NCBI RefSeq assembly: GCF_004331485.1
Contig: NZ_SJKD01000001.1
Span: forward strand, 1,736,001 to 1,800,000
Length of the DNA: 64,000 nt
Direction of reading: 5' to 3'
Source: Kribbella capetownensis
GTDB taxonomy: Bacteria; Actinomycetota; Actinomycetes; Propionibacteriales; Kribbellaceae
Shown piece by piece: positions 15,377 through 23,965 of the stretch (the stretch's first letter is position 1; every line of letters begins with the position of its first letter). Position numbers and translations under genes: made by a program. The notes under the pieces were generated by a model. The model did not search any database. It worked only from the letters and a program-made list of their open reading frames with translations, and was not told the origin of the DNA.

Positions 15377-17551
15377 ATGCTGAGTCGTCGCCACTTCACC
15401 GGTCTGGCCGCCGCAGCCGTCGCAAGCCCTGTCGTGCTCCTCTCCCAGCCGGCGTCCGCGAGCCCGGTCGGCGCCGACTCCCACGGGCCTGATCGCGACC
15501 CGGTCAGTTTCCGGTCGGCGTACGACGCCTGCCCACCCGATCCGACCGCGGTCGTGCTCGGGTCACCAGGCTTCGAGGTGTCCGGTGACGCGACGGCCGC
15601 GCTGCAGGCAGCAGTCGACGAGGCGTCCAGGCGCGGGACAGTCAACCGGCTCGGCGACATCCTCGGTGGTGGCCGCGACTTCCCGCTCGGCGACGGTGGC
15701 GGCATCGTCCTCGTCCCGCCTGGCACCTACCGCCTGTCCGCACCGATCGACGTGCACGACTCGGTCCGCATCATCGGCTTCGGCCGGCAACGCCCGCGGT
15801 TCGTGCTGGCGGAGAACAGCCCCGGGTATGCCGGAACCACGCCGCGCGACGTGTTCTCGTTCCGGCGCCGGCCGGTCGGCGGGCCGATCACCTATGCGAA
15901 CAACGACACCTTCGGCTCCGGGCTGATCAACCTGGACGTCACGATCGGCGCCGGCAACCCGCAGGCGATCGCGGTCCGGTTCGGCGGCGCGCAGTTGTGC
16001 GTCCTGCAGGACCTCGACCTCGACGTGGGCGACGGCCGGGCCGGGATCGACCACAACGCGAACCTGATCCAGCGGGTCCGCGTCCGCGGTGGCGCGGTCG
16101 GCTTCAACGCGTACGCCGCCTCAGCCGGGTGGCCGACCACCGTGCTGGACTGCCGTTTCACCGGGCAACGCGAGACCGCGATCCGGGCGAACAACGACGC
16201 GAAACTGGTCCTCGTCCGCACCGTCCTGGCCGATGCTCCGTGTGGGGCCGAATGTGCGCCCGGTCAGTTCCTCCATCTCTACCTGGAGAACTGCGTACTC
16301 GACCACGTTGCCGAGGGCATCGTCATCAACGACAGCGACCAGTTGCCCGGGGCCACCGATCCACGGATTCGCTACAGCAACCAGGTCAACCTGATCGACA
16401 GCGTCGTCCGCAGCACGCCAACCCTGCTCACGCTGGCTCAGAGCGGCCGCCGTACACCGGCGCGGGACGGCGTCGTGCGAGAGCTCACGTACGGCCTGCG
16501 GATCACCCGCGGACTGTCGTCGCGCGAATCGCGGGCCGACGGTGTCGTGGTGTCGCTCGGGTCCCGCGATACCCGGATCGGGGAGTTGCTGGTGTCCGAC
16601 GTACCCGATCTGCCGCCGGTGTCCACGTGGGTCAGCATCACCGACGTGGCTGGGCGGATGGGACGGACTGCCGGATCAGGCTCCGACGATCTCGCCGTCT
16701 TCCAGGCAGCCGTGGATCGGCATGAGACCGTCTTCGTGCCGATCGGTGCGTATGTGCTCGCCGGGACGCTGCGACTGCGGAAGAACTCCAACCTGATCGG
16801 TCTGCATCCCCGTCAGACCTGGTTGCGTACACCGGACGGTACGTCGTACTTCGGTGATCCCGAGCGGCCGCGGGCGCTGGTCGAGACCCCGGCCGGCGGG
16901 CGCAACATCGTGCACGGTCTCGGCCTCGACACCGCCCAGAACACGCCAGGATCGGTGAACATCAGTTGGGGGTCGGGGCGTGCGTCGTACCTGGCCGACA
17001 TCACCACGCAGTTCGTGAAATGGCATCCCGACGACGTCGCCAGTGGTGATCCCGGCTACACCTACAAGGGCAAGCACAAGTACGGCGTCTGGGTCCGCGG
17101 TGGCGGAGGCGTCCTGTCGAACATCTGGAGCGCGGCGGGCTGGGCCGACAGCGGACTCCTGGTCGAGTCGTCGAGTGTCCCGACATCGGCGTACGAGCTC
17201 TCGATCGAACACCACCGGTACCGCGAGGTCGTCCTCCGGCACGTGTCCGGCTGGCGGTTCTTCGGCCTGCAGACCGAGGACCACATCTACGGCTGGCAGT
17301 CGCAGGCCGTGGAACTCGACCACTGCCACGACCTGCGCTTCGCCAACTCCGTCCTCTTCCGCGTCGCCACGGTCCTCGGCCCTTCGCCGTACGGCGTCGG
17401 CCTCGAACAGTCCCGCGACATCACGTTCCGCGGCAATCGCGGCTACCGCGACAAGACCCCCGAGTTCACCCAGTGGGGCGCCTCCGCCGCCGACATCCGC
17501 ACCGCCCGCGTCGTCCCCGACCCAGAGTTCACCCTCCTGGAAATCCGATGA
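15377..17551 (+). CDS. Tat-exported double beta-helix protein (pectate lyase 3 / GH55-like)
   Basis: A 724-residue secreted protein. MLSRRHFTGLAAAAVASPVVL is a Tat signal (RRHF), cleaved near ASA at 32-35. Two pectate-lyase-3-type modules follow: the first begins DATAALQAAVDEASRRG near 74 with VLVPPGTYRLSAPI, the second begins DDLAVFQAAVDRHETVFVP near 438 with AYVLAGTLRLRKNSNLIG. This paired arrangement is that of GH55-like (exo-beta-1,3-glucanase) and related right-handed beta-helix enzymes. The C-terminal part has many helix rungs (VWVRGGGGVLSNIW, LRFANSVLF). Role: probably attack on a plant, fungal or microbial polysaccharide outside the cell; the exact bond is not known. GAGGAGG precedes the ATG. 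It is divergent from the LacI regulator. Confidence 0.8.
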   Translation: MLSRRHFTGLAAAAVASPVVLLSQPASASPVGADSHGPDRDPVSFRSAYDACPPDPTAVVLGSPGFEVSGDATAALQAAVDEASRRGTVNRLGDILGGGRDFPLGDGGGIVLVPPGTYRLSAPIDVHDSVRIIGFGRQRPRFVLAENSPGYAGTTPRDVFSFRRRPVGGPITYANNDTFGSGLINLDVTIGAGNPQAIAVRFGGAQLCVLQDLDLDVGDGRAGIDHNANLIQRVRVRGGAVGFNAYAASAGWPTTVLDCRFTGQRETAIRANNDAKLVLVRTVLADAPCGAECAPGQFLHLYLENCVLDHVAEGIVINDSDQLPGATDPRIRYSNQVNLIDSVVRSTPTLLTLAQSGRRTPARDGVVRELTYGLRITRGLSSRESRADGVVVSLGSRDTRIGELLVSDVPDLPPVSTWVSITDVAGRMGRTAGSGSDDLAVFQAAVDRHETVFVPIGAYVLAGTLRLRKNSNLIGLHPRQTWLRTPDGTSYFGDPERPRALVETPAGGRNIVHGLGLDTAQNTPGSVNISWGSGRASYLADITTQFVKWHPDDVASGDPGYTYKGKHKYGVWVRGGGGVLSNIWSAAGWADSGLLVESSSVPTSAYELSIEHHRYREVVLRHVSGWRFFGLQTEDHIYGWQSQAVELDHCHDLRFANSVLFRVATVLGPSPYGVGLEQSRDITFRGNRGYRDKTPEFTQWGASAADIRTARVVPDPEFTLLEIR

Positions 17552-17573
17552 CCCGGCGAGCTGTCGAAGGCCG

Positions 17574-19340
17574 CTAGGCGGTCCGCAGCCTGAGCACCTG
17601 ACGAGTCGGGATGCGGCCGGTGAGGTACACGCGGAGGCCGTCCGGGGTCAGGTTGCCACCGAGGTACGTGTAGCGCTCGCCCGGGTCCATGCCGACCCGG
17701 GCGGCGCCCGAGCCAGGGCCGAACTCGATCCGGTTGGAGCCGACGGTGTAGCTACCGGTGCCGCCCACCAGCTGGTAGTTGCCTGGGGCATCCAGTGCCT
17801 CGACGCCGGCCAACGTGCCGCCCGGCCGGAAGCAGAGCTCGATCGCGTACGACGTCTCGTCACCGTCGAGATCGAAGGTCAGGTCGAAGCCGTTGCCCAC
17901 CTCGACGACGGTGACCTCGGTCCGCAGCGTGCGGTACTGCTTCGGCCGGTGCGGGAAGTCCATCGACGCGTAGAACCGGCCGTCCGGCGTCAGTGCGTAC
18001 AGCCCGTCCTTGCGCCGGTAGCGCTTGGGCAGCGGCAGGTGGTACGGCACCTTCACCTCGTCCGCGAGCTTGAAGCTGCGATCGCCCGTACGACGCAGGC
18101 CGTCGCTGCGGAAGTGGCCGGTACTGAAGAACTGTGGCGACAACCGGACCGAGTCGAGGATCGCCGCACCCTGGCGGAGCTTGAAGAAGGTTGGGTTGGT
18201 CGACAGCCCGGACGAGATCACCGGGAGGTCGTGGAAGTCGGTCCCGCCGAACACGGTCGCGGTGCGATCGCCACGCCGGATCCGGGCCGACCCCTGGGTC
18301 GGGAAGTGCTCGGCGAAGTCGGTCGGCACGGGTTCGGCGGCGGGCAGGACTGCGGAGAGCTCCGGCCGTTCGAGCACCTCGGCGAGGAAGTCGCCCAGCT
18401 CACCGGTCCCGCGCTGCTCGATGCTCTTGGCAACGGTCGCGAACCGTCCGTCCCGGTCGCGCAGCGCGAGCTCGCGGTACTGCGTCAGATACCACCAGAC
18501 CTCGCGGATCCCCTTCTGGTCCTGCCGGCGCGAGGCCGTCGTGTCGACCTCGCCGTTCGGCTCCAGCAGGTACAGCGTCGAGTCCAGGTTGCGCCGGACG
18601 TACCCGAGTAGTTCGGGCTTGTCCCGCAACCACGCGATCGTCAGCAGACAAGGGTTCGTCACCTCGGCGGCGTACGTCGAACTCCGCTCGCTGTAGAAGC
18701 CCTCCGGGGTCGCGTCGATGCCCTCGTCGAGCCAGTCGTCGATGCGGGCGGCGTACCGGCGATCCGGAAACAGGTGGTGTGTGCGCGCAAGCGCGGCCGA
18801 GACTTCCCAGCGGTGGTTGGGCGTGTGCACACCCCCGCTCGCCAGTGCCGGGCCGGCCTTCCGCAGTACCTGCTCGAGGATCGCGCGGTGCGGCAGGGTG
18901 GCCGGCTGGTCGTCGGCGTCGAGCAGGGCGTACAGCATGCAGACGTCCTGGATCGCGAACGCGCTGTCCGGCGGTGAGTGCAGGTTGCCGACGTCGTACA
19001 GGCCGTCGTCGTGCTGCCGCGCGGCCAACTGCTCGACCAGCCACTGCAGCGGGGCCAGCAGCGAGGCGTCGTGGTGGTACGACGACCGGCCCCAGACGTA
19101 CCCGGAGATGAGGCGCCGTGCCTTGCGGGCGACGGTCCGGATGCTGTCGGAGGCGTTCTGGTAGTTGCCGAGCACCAGCGGGATCTGCTTCTGGTTGGCG
19201 TCGGTGAGAACGGTCAGGAAGTCGTCGTCCACGGTGGCTCCTGCGGCGCTCGCCGCGGCGGTGGGGTGCTGGGTGGTCGAGTGCAGTGCACCGACCGTGA
19301 GAGTGGTCAGCGAACCGGCGAGAAAGGTACGGCGCTGCAT
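17574..19340 (-). CDS. Tat-exported protein, heparinase II/III-like polysaccharide lyase candidate
   Basis: A 588-residue secreted protein. MQRRTFLAGSLTTLTVGALHS is a Tat signal (RRTF), which fixes the start at 19340. Residues about 50-330 look like an alpha/alpha toroid: repeated helices, VHTPNHRWEVSAALA and EGFYSERSSTYAAEVTNPCLL, motifs like the NH..W and Y-containing active-site segments of heparinase II/III and alginate lyases. Residues about 350-585 are beta-rich (GTDFHDLPVISSG, GDRSFKLADEV), as in the lyase sandwich domain. I do not recognise an exact family. It is convergent with the beta-helix gene (22 bases) and divergent from an ABC importer whose promoter region carries LacI-type palindromes. 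An unsaturated-sugar-releasing role is inferred from fold and context. Confidence 0.65.
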   Translation of the reverse strand: MQRRTFLAGSLTTLTVGALHSTTQHPTAAASAAGATVDDDFLTVLTDANQKQIPLVLGNYQNASDSIRTVARKARRLISGYVWGRSSYHHDASLLAPLQWLVEQLAARQHDDGLYDVGNLHSPPDSAFAIQDVCMLYALLDADDQPATLPHRAILEQVLRKAGPALASGGVHTPNHRWEVSAALARTHHLFPDRRYAARIDDWLDEGIDATPEGFYSERSSTYAAEVTNPCLLTIAWLRDKPELLGYVRRNLDSTLYLLEPNGEVDTTASRRQDQKGIREVWWYLTQYRELALRDRDGRFATVAKSIEQRGTGELGDFLAEVLERPELSAVLPAAEPVPTDFAEHFPTQGSARIRRGDRTATVFGGTDFHDLPVISSGLSTNPTFFKLRQGAAILDSVRLSPQFFSTGHFRSDGLRRTGDRSFKLADEVKVPYHLPLPKRYRRKDGLYALTPDGRFYASMDFPHRPKQYRTLRTEVTVVEVGNGFDLTFDLDGDETSYAIELCFRPGGTLAGVEALDAPGNYQLVGGTGSYTVGSNRIEFGPGSGAARVGMDPGERYTYLGGNLTPDGLRVYLTGRIPTRQVLRLRTA

Positions 19341-19365
19341 CGGGCGGCCTCCACGGAGAATCGTA

Positions 19366-19379
19366 GGAAAGCGGTTTCC
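19366..19379. promoter_or_regulatory. LacI-type palindrome A
   Basis: GGAAAGCGGTTTCC has 5-base arms around a CG centre and lies 26 bases upstream of the lyase-like gene, where a repressor would block its leftward transcription. It is one of three similar sites in the divergent promoter region. Confidence 0.6.
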
Positions 19380-19472
19380 CACTGCGCAGAACTGTGGTCT
19401 CGGGAGTTTGTCCTGTCAAGACCTCGCAGCTGACCGCATCCGGTCAGTCCGGCCTCACCCGAGGTCTTGCGT

Positions 19473-19482
19473 AAACCGGTTT
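19473..19482. promoter_or_regulatory. LacI-type palindrome B
   Basis: AAACCGGTTT is a perfect CG-centred palindrome, 73 bases before the importer operon. Its centre is 105 bases (ten helical turns) from palindrome A and 35 bases from palindrome C. Confidence 0.55.
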
Positions 19483-19505
19483 CTCGTACTAGCTTGACCG
19501 GCCAA

Positions 19506-19519
19506 GGCAAACGCTTTCC
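19506..19519. promoter_or_regulatory. LacI-type palindrome C
   Basis: GGCAAACGCTTTCC reads on the other strand as GGAAAGCGTTTGCC, close to the classical LacI/GalR operator shape with a CG centre. It lies 36 bases before the importer permease start, a position suited to repression. Confidence 0.6.
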
Positions 19520-19554
19520 GGCAACCGCCTGGAGCTTTCCGGAGGGAAGAAAGT

Positions 19555-20514
19555 ATGAGTGCGCTGGGTGAGCTCGGCAGCCTCCGGCGGAAGAAAGTGG
19601 CCGGGCAGCAGCCGAACCGGAGCGGTTGGACCGGGAAGGTCAAGAAGAAGGACAACCTGTCCGCGTACCTGTTCCTGACGCCGTGGCTGCTCGGGTTGTT
19701 CCTGATCACCATCGGGCCGATGCTGGCCTCGCTCTACCTGTCGTTCACGGACTACAACCTGATCCAGGCGCCGAAGTGGATCGGGCTGGAGAACTTCACC
19801 CGGATGCTGTCCGACGAGCGGCTGCACAACTCGCTGCGGGTGACCTTCACCTACGTGTTCGTCTCGGTCCCGCTGCAACTGGCGATCGCCTTGCTGCTCG
19901 CCGTCGTGCTCGACCGCGGCGTCCGCGGGATGGCGTTCTACCGCTCGGTCTTCTACCTGCCGTCGCTGCTCGGCTCGAGTGTCGCGATCGCGGTCCTGTG
20001 GCGCCAGGTGTTCGGCACCGAGGGCCTGTTCAACCAGTTGCTCGGGCTGGTCGGCGTCGACGGCAAGGGCTGGATCTCCGACCCGAGTACGGCGCTGGGC
20101 ACGCTGGTGGTGCTGAACGTGTGGACGTTCGGGTCGCCGATGGTGATCTTCCTGGCCGGCCTGCGGCAGATCCCGACGATGTACTACGAGGCCGCCTCCG
20201 TCGACGGTGCCGGCGTACTGCGCCGGTTCTTCAGCATCACGCTGCCGCTGCTCACTCCGATCATCTTCTTCAACCTGGTGCTGCAGATCATCCACGCGTT
20301 CCAGTCGTTCACCCAGGCCTTCGTGGTCTCCGGGGGCAGCGGCGGGCCGTCGGACTCGACCATGTTCTTCACGCTCTACCTCTACGACCGGGGCTTCGGC
20401 AATTTCGACATGGGCTACGCGTCCGCGATGGCGTGGTTCCTGCTCGTGATCATCGGGGTCTTCACCGCGGCGAACTTCTTCGCCTCGAAGTACTGGGTGT
20501 TCTATGACGACTGA
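19555..20514 (+). CDS. Carbohydrate ABC transporter permease (MalF type)
   Basis: A 319-residue inner-membrane permease with a basic cytoplasmic N-terminus (KVKKKDN) then six membrane segments from LSAYLFLTPWLLGLFLI. The EAA loop reads YYEAASVDGAGVLRRFFSI near residues 205-225. GGAGGG lies just upstream of ATG 19555. It is the first gene of a rightward operon (permease, permease, binding protein, oxidoreductase), unlike the first importer in which the binding protein comes first. The LacI-type palindromes upstream imply sugar-inducible control. Confidence 0.92.
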   Translation: MSALGELGSLRRKKVAGQQPNRSGWTGKVKKKDNLSAYLFLTPWLLGLFLITIGPMLASLYLSFTDYNLIQAPKWIGLENFTRMLSDERLHNSLRVTFTYVFVSVPLQLAIALLLAVVLDRGVRGMAFYRSVFYLPSLLGSSVAIAVLWRQVFGTEGLFNQLLGLVGVDGKGWISDPSTALGTLVVLNVWTFGSPMVIFLAGLRQIPTMYYEAASVDGAGVLRRFFSITLPLLTPIIFFNLVLQIIHAFQSFTQAFVVSGGSGGPSDSTMFFTLYLYDRGFGNFDMGYASAMAWFLLVIIGVFTAANFFASKYWVFYDD

Positions 20515-21388
20515 GACGATCCGCAGCAGCGTCGCCGCGCGGCGGACCACCGGTGTGAGCTGGGCCCGGGTCCGCCCGGTGCTGATCCACGTCGCGCTGG
20601 CCGCGGCCGCCCTGGTGATGCTCTATCCGTTGATCTGGATGGTGGTCAGCTCACTGCGGCCGGGCAACGAGATCTTCCGCGAGCCCGGGATCCTGGTGAA
20701 GGACCTGCACATCGACAACTACCGGCTCGGCTGGAACGCGCTGGCCGAACCGTTCACCCGCTACCTGCTCAACTCGGCGGCGGTGGTGCTCGGTGCGATC
20801 ATCGGCAACCTGGTGTCCTGCTCGATGGCGGCGTACGCGTTCGCCCGGCTCGACTTCAACGGCAAGAAGTTCTGGTTCGCGATCATGCTGGTCAGCATCA
20901 TGCTGCCGATCCACGTGGTGATCGTGCCGCAGTACATCCTGTTCTCGCAGGCCGGCTGGATCAACACGTTCCTGCCGCTGGTGGTGCCGAAGTTGCTGGC
21001 CACCGACGCGTTCTTCGTCTTCTTGATGGTGCAGTTCATCCGCGGCATCCCGCGCGAGCTGGACGAGGCGGCCCGGATCGACGGCTGCGGCCGGGCCGGG
21101 ATCTTCCTGCGGGTGATCCTGCCGCTGATGACGCCGGCCCTCGCGACCACCGCGATCTTCACCTTCATCTGGACCTGGAACGACTTCTTCAGCCAGCTGA
21201 TCTACCTGACCGATCCGAAGATGTACACCGTGCCGGTCGCGCTGCGGTCGTTCGTCGACGCGACCTCGAGTACGAACTGGGGGTCGATGTTCGCCATGTC
21301 GGTCGTCTCCCTCGTTCCCGTCTTCCTCGCATTCCTGCTCGGCCAGCGGTTCCTGATCAAGGGCATCGCCACCACCGGCATCAAGTAA
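20504..21388 (+). CDS. Carbohydrate ABC transporter permease (MalG type)
   Basis: The 294-residue partner permease, overlapping the previous gene by 11 bases. Six membrane segments begin with VLIHVALAAAALVMLYPLIW, and the EAA loop reads ELDEAARIDGCGRAGIFLRV near residues 185-205. It forms the membrane channel of a CUT1-type importer with the gene before it. No ATPase is encoded nearby, so a shared ATPase elsewhere is expected. Confidence 0.92.
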   Translation: MTTETIRSSVAARRTTGVSWARVRPVLIHVALAAAALVMLYPLIWMVVSSLRPGNEIFREPGILVKDLHIDNYRLGWNALAEPFTRYLLNSAAVVLGAIIGNLVSCSMAAYAFARLDFNGKKFWFAIMLVSIMLPIHVVIVPQYILFSQAGWINTFLPLVVPKLLATDAFFVFLMVQFIRGIPRELDEAARIDGCGRAGIFLRVILPLMTPALATTAIFTFIWTWNDFFSQLIYLTDPKMYTVPVALRSFVDATSSTNWGSMFAMSVVSLVPVFLAFLLGQRFLIKGIATTGIK

Positions 21389-21408
21389 CCCCCTGAAAGG
21401 TGCACACC

Positions 21409-22737
21409 ATGAGGCCGCTCATCCCACCCACCGCAGGCCGGCGCCTGCGGGCCCTGGCCGCCGTCGCGATCGCTTCCACCCTGCTGGCCGCCAGCGCGTG
21501 CGGTGGTGACTCCGGCGGTGGCGGCGGTGGCGACTCCGCGAACGGCGAGGTCACGCTCCGCTTCACCTGGTGGGGCGGTGACACCCGGCACAAGATGACC
21601 CAGCAGGCCATCGACGTGTTCCAGAAGGATCACCCGAATATCAAGATCAAGGGTGAGTTCGGCGAATGGGCCGGGTACTGGGACAAGCTCGCCACCACTG
21701 TCGCGGCCAACGACGCGCCGGACATCATCCAGATGGACGAGAAGTACCTGCGTGAGTACGCCGACCGCGGCGCGCTGCAGGACCTGAAGAAGTCCGACGG
21801 CCTGGACACCGGCAAGTTCGAGAAGGACACGCTCAGCGCCGGTGAGTTCGACGGCGGACTGTACGGCCTGAACGCCGGCATCAACTCGTTCGCGATCGTC
21901 GCCAACCCCGCCGTGTTCAAGGCCGCCGGAGTGGCCCTGCCGGACGACACGACCTGGACCTGGGACGACTTCACCCGGATCGCCGCGGAGATCACCACGA
22001 AGACCGGCGGCAAGGTCTCCGGCACCGGTGCCCCCGGCACCAACGAGGCCGCGCTGAACCTGTGGGCCCGCCAGCACGGCGAGTCGCTGTGGACCCAGGA
22101 CGGCAAGCTCGGCATCTCGGCCGGCCAGGTGACCGACTTCTACACCAACCTGCTGAAGATGCGTGACGCGAAGGCGATCCCGGCGGCCGAGTCCGTCTCC
22201 CAGGACATGAACGCGCCGCTGGACCAGTCCGCGCTGGCGACCGGCAAGCTGGCGATGAGCTTCATCTGGAGCAACCAGCTGGTCGCGTTCAGCAAGGCGG
22301 CCGGGACCGAGCTCAAGCTGCTGCGGATCCCGAGCACCGACGGCAAGGCGGCCGACAACGGCTCGTACTACAAGGGCTCGATGTTCTGGTCGATCTCGTC
22401 GCGGTCGAAGCACCAGAAGGAGGCGACCGAGTTCGTCAACTTCCTGGCCAACAGCACCGCCGCCGGCAACATCCTGCTGGCCGAGCGCGGTGTGCCGCCG
22501 AACACCGAGATCCGTGCGGCGGTGGACCCGAAGCTGCAGCCGGCCGACGCCGCCTCGTCGAAGTTCATCCAGGACATCGGCAAGGAGCTCGGCGACCCGT
22601 CGCCGGCGCCGCCGGTCGGTGGTGGCCAGGTGGAGAAGATCACCCAGCGCTACACCACCGAGGTACTGTTCGGCCGGCTCACGCCCGACAAGGCGGCCCA
22701 GCAGTTCATCGACGAGGTCAACGGGGAGCTCAAATAG
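21409..22737 (+). CDS. Sugar-binding lipoprotein of ABC transporter
   Basis: Extracytoplasmic solute-binding protein, 442 residues. ATG 21409 is chosen because GAAAGG lies at proper distance; a GTG nine bases earlier is possible. The signal peptide ends at AASAC with the lipidated cysteine at 31, followed by a glycine-rich linker. The mature region starts EVTLRFTWWGGDTRHKM and includes the WTWDDFTRIAAEI and FIWSNQLVAF segments usual in sugar-binding family 1 proteins. It belongs to the importer formed by the two preceding permeases and is followed by an oxidoreductase gene after 25 bases. Confidence 0.93.
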   Translation: MRPLIPPTAGRRLRALAAVAIASTLLAASACGGDSGGGGGGDSANGEVTLRFTWWGGDTRHKMTQQAIDVFQKDHPNIKIKGEFGEWAGYWDKLATTVAANDAPDIIQMDEKYLREYADRGALQDLKKSDGLDTGKFEKDTLSAGEFDGGLYGLNAGINSFAIVANPAVFKAAGVALPDDTTWTWDDFTRIAAEITTKTGGKVSGTGAPGTNEAALNLWARQHGESLWTQDGKLGISAGQVTDFYTNLLKMRDAKAIPAAESVSQDMNAPLDQSALATGKLAMSFIWSNQLVAFSKAAGTELKLLRIPSTDGKAADNGSYYKGSMFWSISSRSKHQKEATEFVNFLANSTAAGNILLAERGVPPNTEIRAAVDPKLQPADAASSKFIQDIGKELGDPSPAPPVGGGQVEKITQRYTTEVLFGRLTPDKAAQQFIDEVNGELK

Positions 22738-22762
22738 TGTTGCTGACGGCAACTGATTGGCG

Positions 22763-23899
22763 ATGACGCCGCGCGTGGCCGTGGCAGGTGTCCACGGCCA
22801 CGGGGCGTCCCACGTCCGCAACGTCGTCCGACTGGCCGCCGAGGGAAAGGCGCAGCTCGTCGCTGTCGCCGACCCTCGGCCGGCCGAGGATCTGCCCGCT
22901 GGGGTCGAGGTTTTCGGCGGGCTGGACGAGTTGCTCGCGTCGACGGCGGTCGACGCGGTGATCATCAGTACGCCGATCCAGACGCACGTGGCGCTGGCCG
23001 AGGCGGCGATGCGGGCCGGGACCGACGTACTCCTGGAGAAGCCTCCGACGGCGTCGCTGGCGGAGTTCGAGAAATTGTCCGCGGTCGTCGCTGAGACCGG
23101 GCGGGCGTGTCAGGTCGGCTTCCAGGCGCAGGCGTCGAAGGCCACGTTGACGTTGGCGTCGATGGTGGCCGACGGGCGGCTTGGGGAGATCCGCGGGATC
23201 AGCGCGGTTGGTAAGTGGGTGCGGAAGGCGCGGTACTTCCAGCGGGCGCGGTGGGCTGGTCGCCGGACGCTCGACGGAGTTGCGGTGGTCGACGGGGCGG
23301 TGACGAACCCGTTGGCCCATGCGACTGCGGCGGCGTTGTTGCTCGACGGGTCGACCGGCGTGGACGACGTACGGTCCGTCGAGACGGAGTTGTTCCGCGC
23401 GAACCCAATCGAGTCGGACGACACGTCCACGGTGCGGATCGTGACGAGTCGCGGTACGACGATCCTGGTTGCGGTGACGCTGTGCGCGTCGGAACATCTC
23501 GAGCCGCGGGTGATCGTGCACGGGTCCGCCGGTCGCGCCGAACTGCGGTACACGACGGACACGCTCGAGATCATCGACGGCAGTGGCACGACCGAGACGA
23601 CGTACGACCGGGCTGGGCTGTTGGAGAACCTGCTCGATCATCGCGCGGATCCCGGCGTACCGCTGTACGTCCCGCTAGCTGCGACCGGGGGATTCACCCA
23701 GGTTGTCGACGCGGTGCGGTTGGCGGAGGCGCCGGCCGAGATCCCGGGCGAGTTGATCCGGTGGGAGGGCGAGGGACTCGACCGGCGGCCGATCGTGCTC
23801 GACGTCGAGAAGTGGGTGGACCGCGCCGCCGACGACCTCGCCCTCTTCAGCGAACTCGGCGCGCCGTGGACCCACCCACCCGAACACCAGAACCGATAA
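22763..23899 (+). CDS. Gfo/Idh/MocA-family oxidoreductase
   Basis: A 378-residue NAD(P)-dependent sugar dehydrogenase-like protein. The N-terminal Rossmann motif is the slightly atypical AGVHGHGASHV, and the family EKP motif is present in LLEKPPTASLAEFEKL near residue 96, followed by a C-terminal alpha/beta domain. ATG 22763 is the first good start after the binding-protein stop. It is the last gene of the second importer operon, so it probably oxidises or epimerises the imported sugar in the cytosol. It ends 66 bases from the convergent SDR gene. Confidence 0.87.
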   Translation: MTPRVAVAGVHGHGASHVRNVVRLAAEGKAQLVAVADPRPAEDLPAGVEVFGGLDELLASTAVDAVIISTPIQTHVALAEAAMRAGTDVLLEKPPTASLAEFEKLSAVVAETGRACQVGFQAQASKATLTLASMVADGRLGEIRGISAVGKWVRKARYFQRARWAGRRTLDGVAVVDGAVTNPLAHATAAALLLDGSTGVDDVRSVETELFRANPIESDDTSTVRIVTSRGTTILVAVTLCASEHLEPRVIVHGSAGRAELRYTTDTLEIIDGSGTTETTYDRAGLLENLLDHRADPGVPLYVPLAATGGFTQVVDAVRLAEAPAEIPGELIRWEGEGLDRRPIVLDVEKWVDRAADDLALFSELGAPWTHPPEHQNR

Positions 23900-23965
23900 C
23901 GCAGAACCAAGCTGCTGGACGCCCAGGCCGCCAGGGCACCCGCCGCCGGCTGACCCGAGGACCGG

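Noticed and set aside
9538..23899. CRISPR array, IS element or prophage in the accessory region
   Set aside because: No repeated spacer-like units, transposase, integrase or phage structural gene is present.
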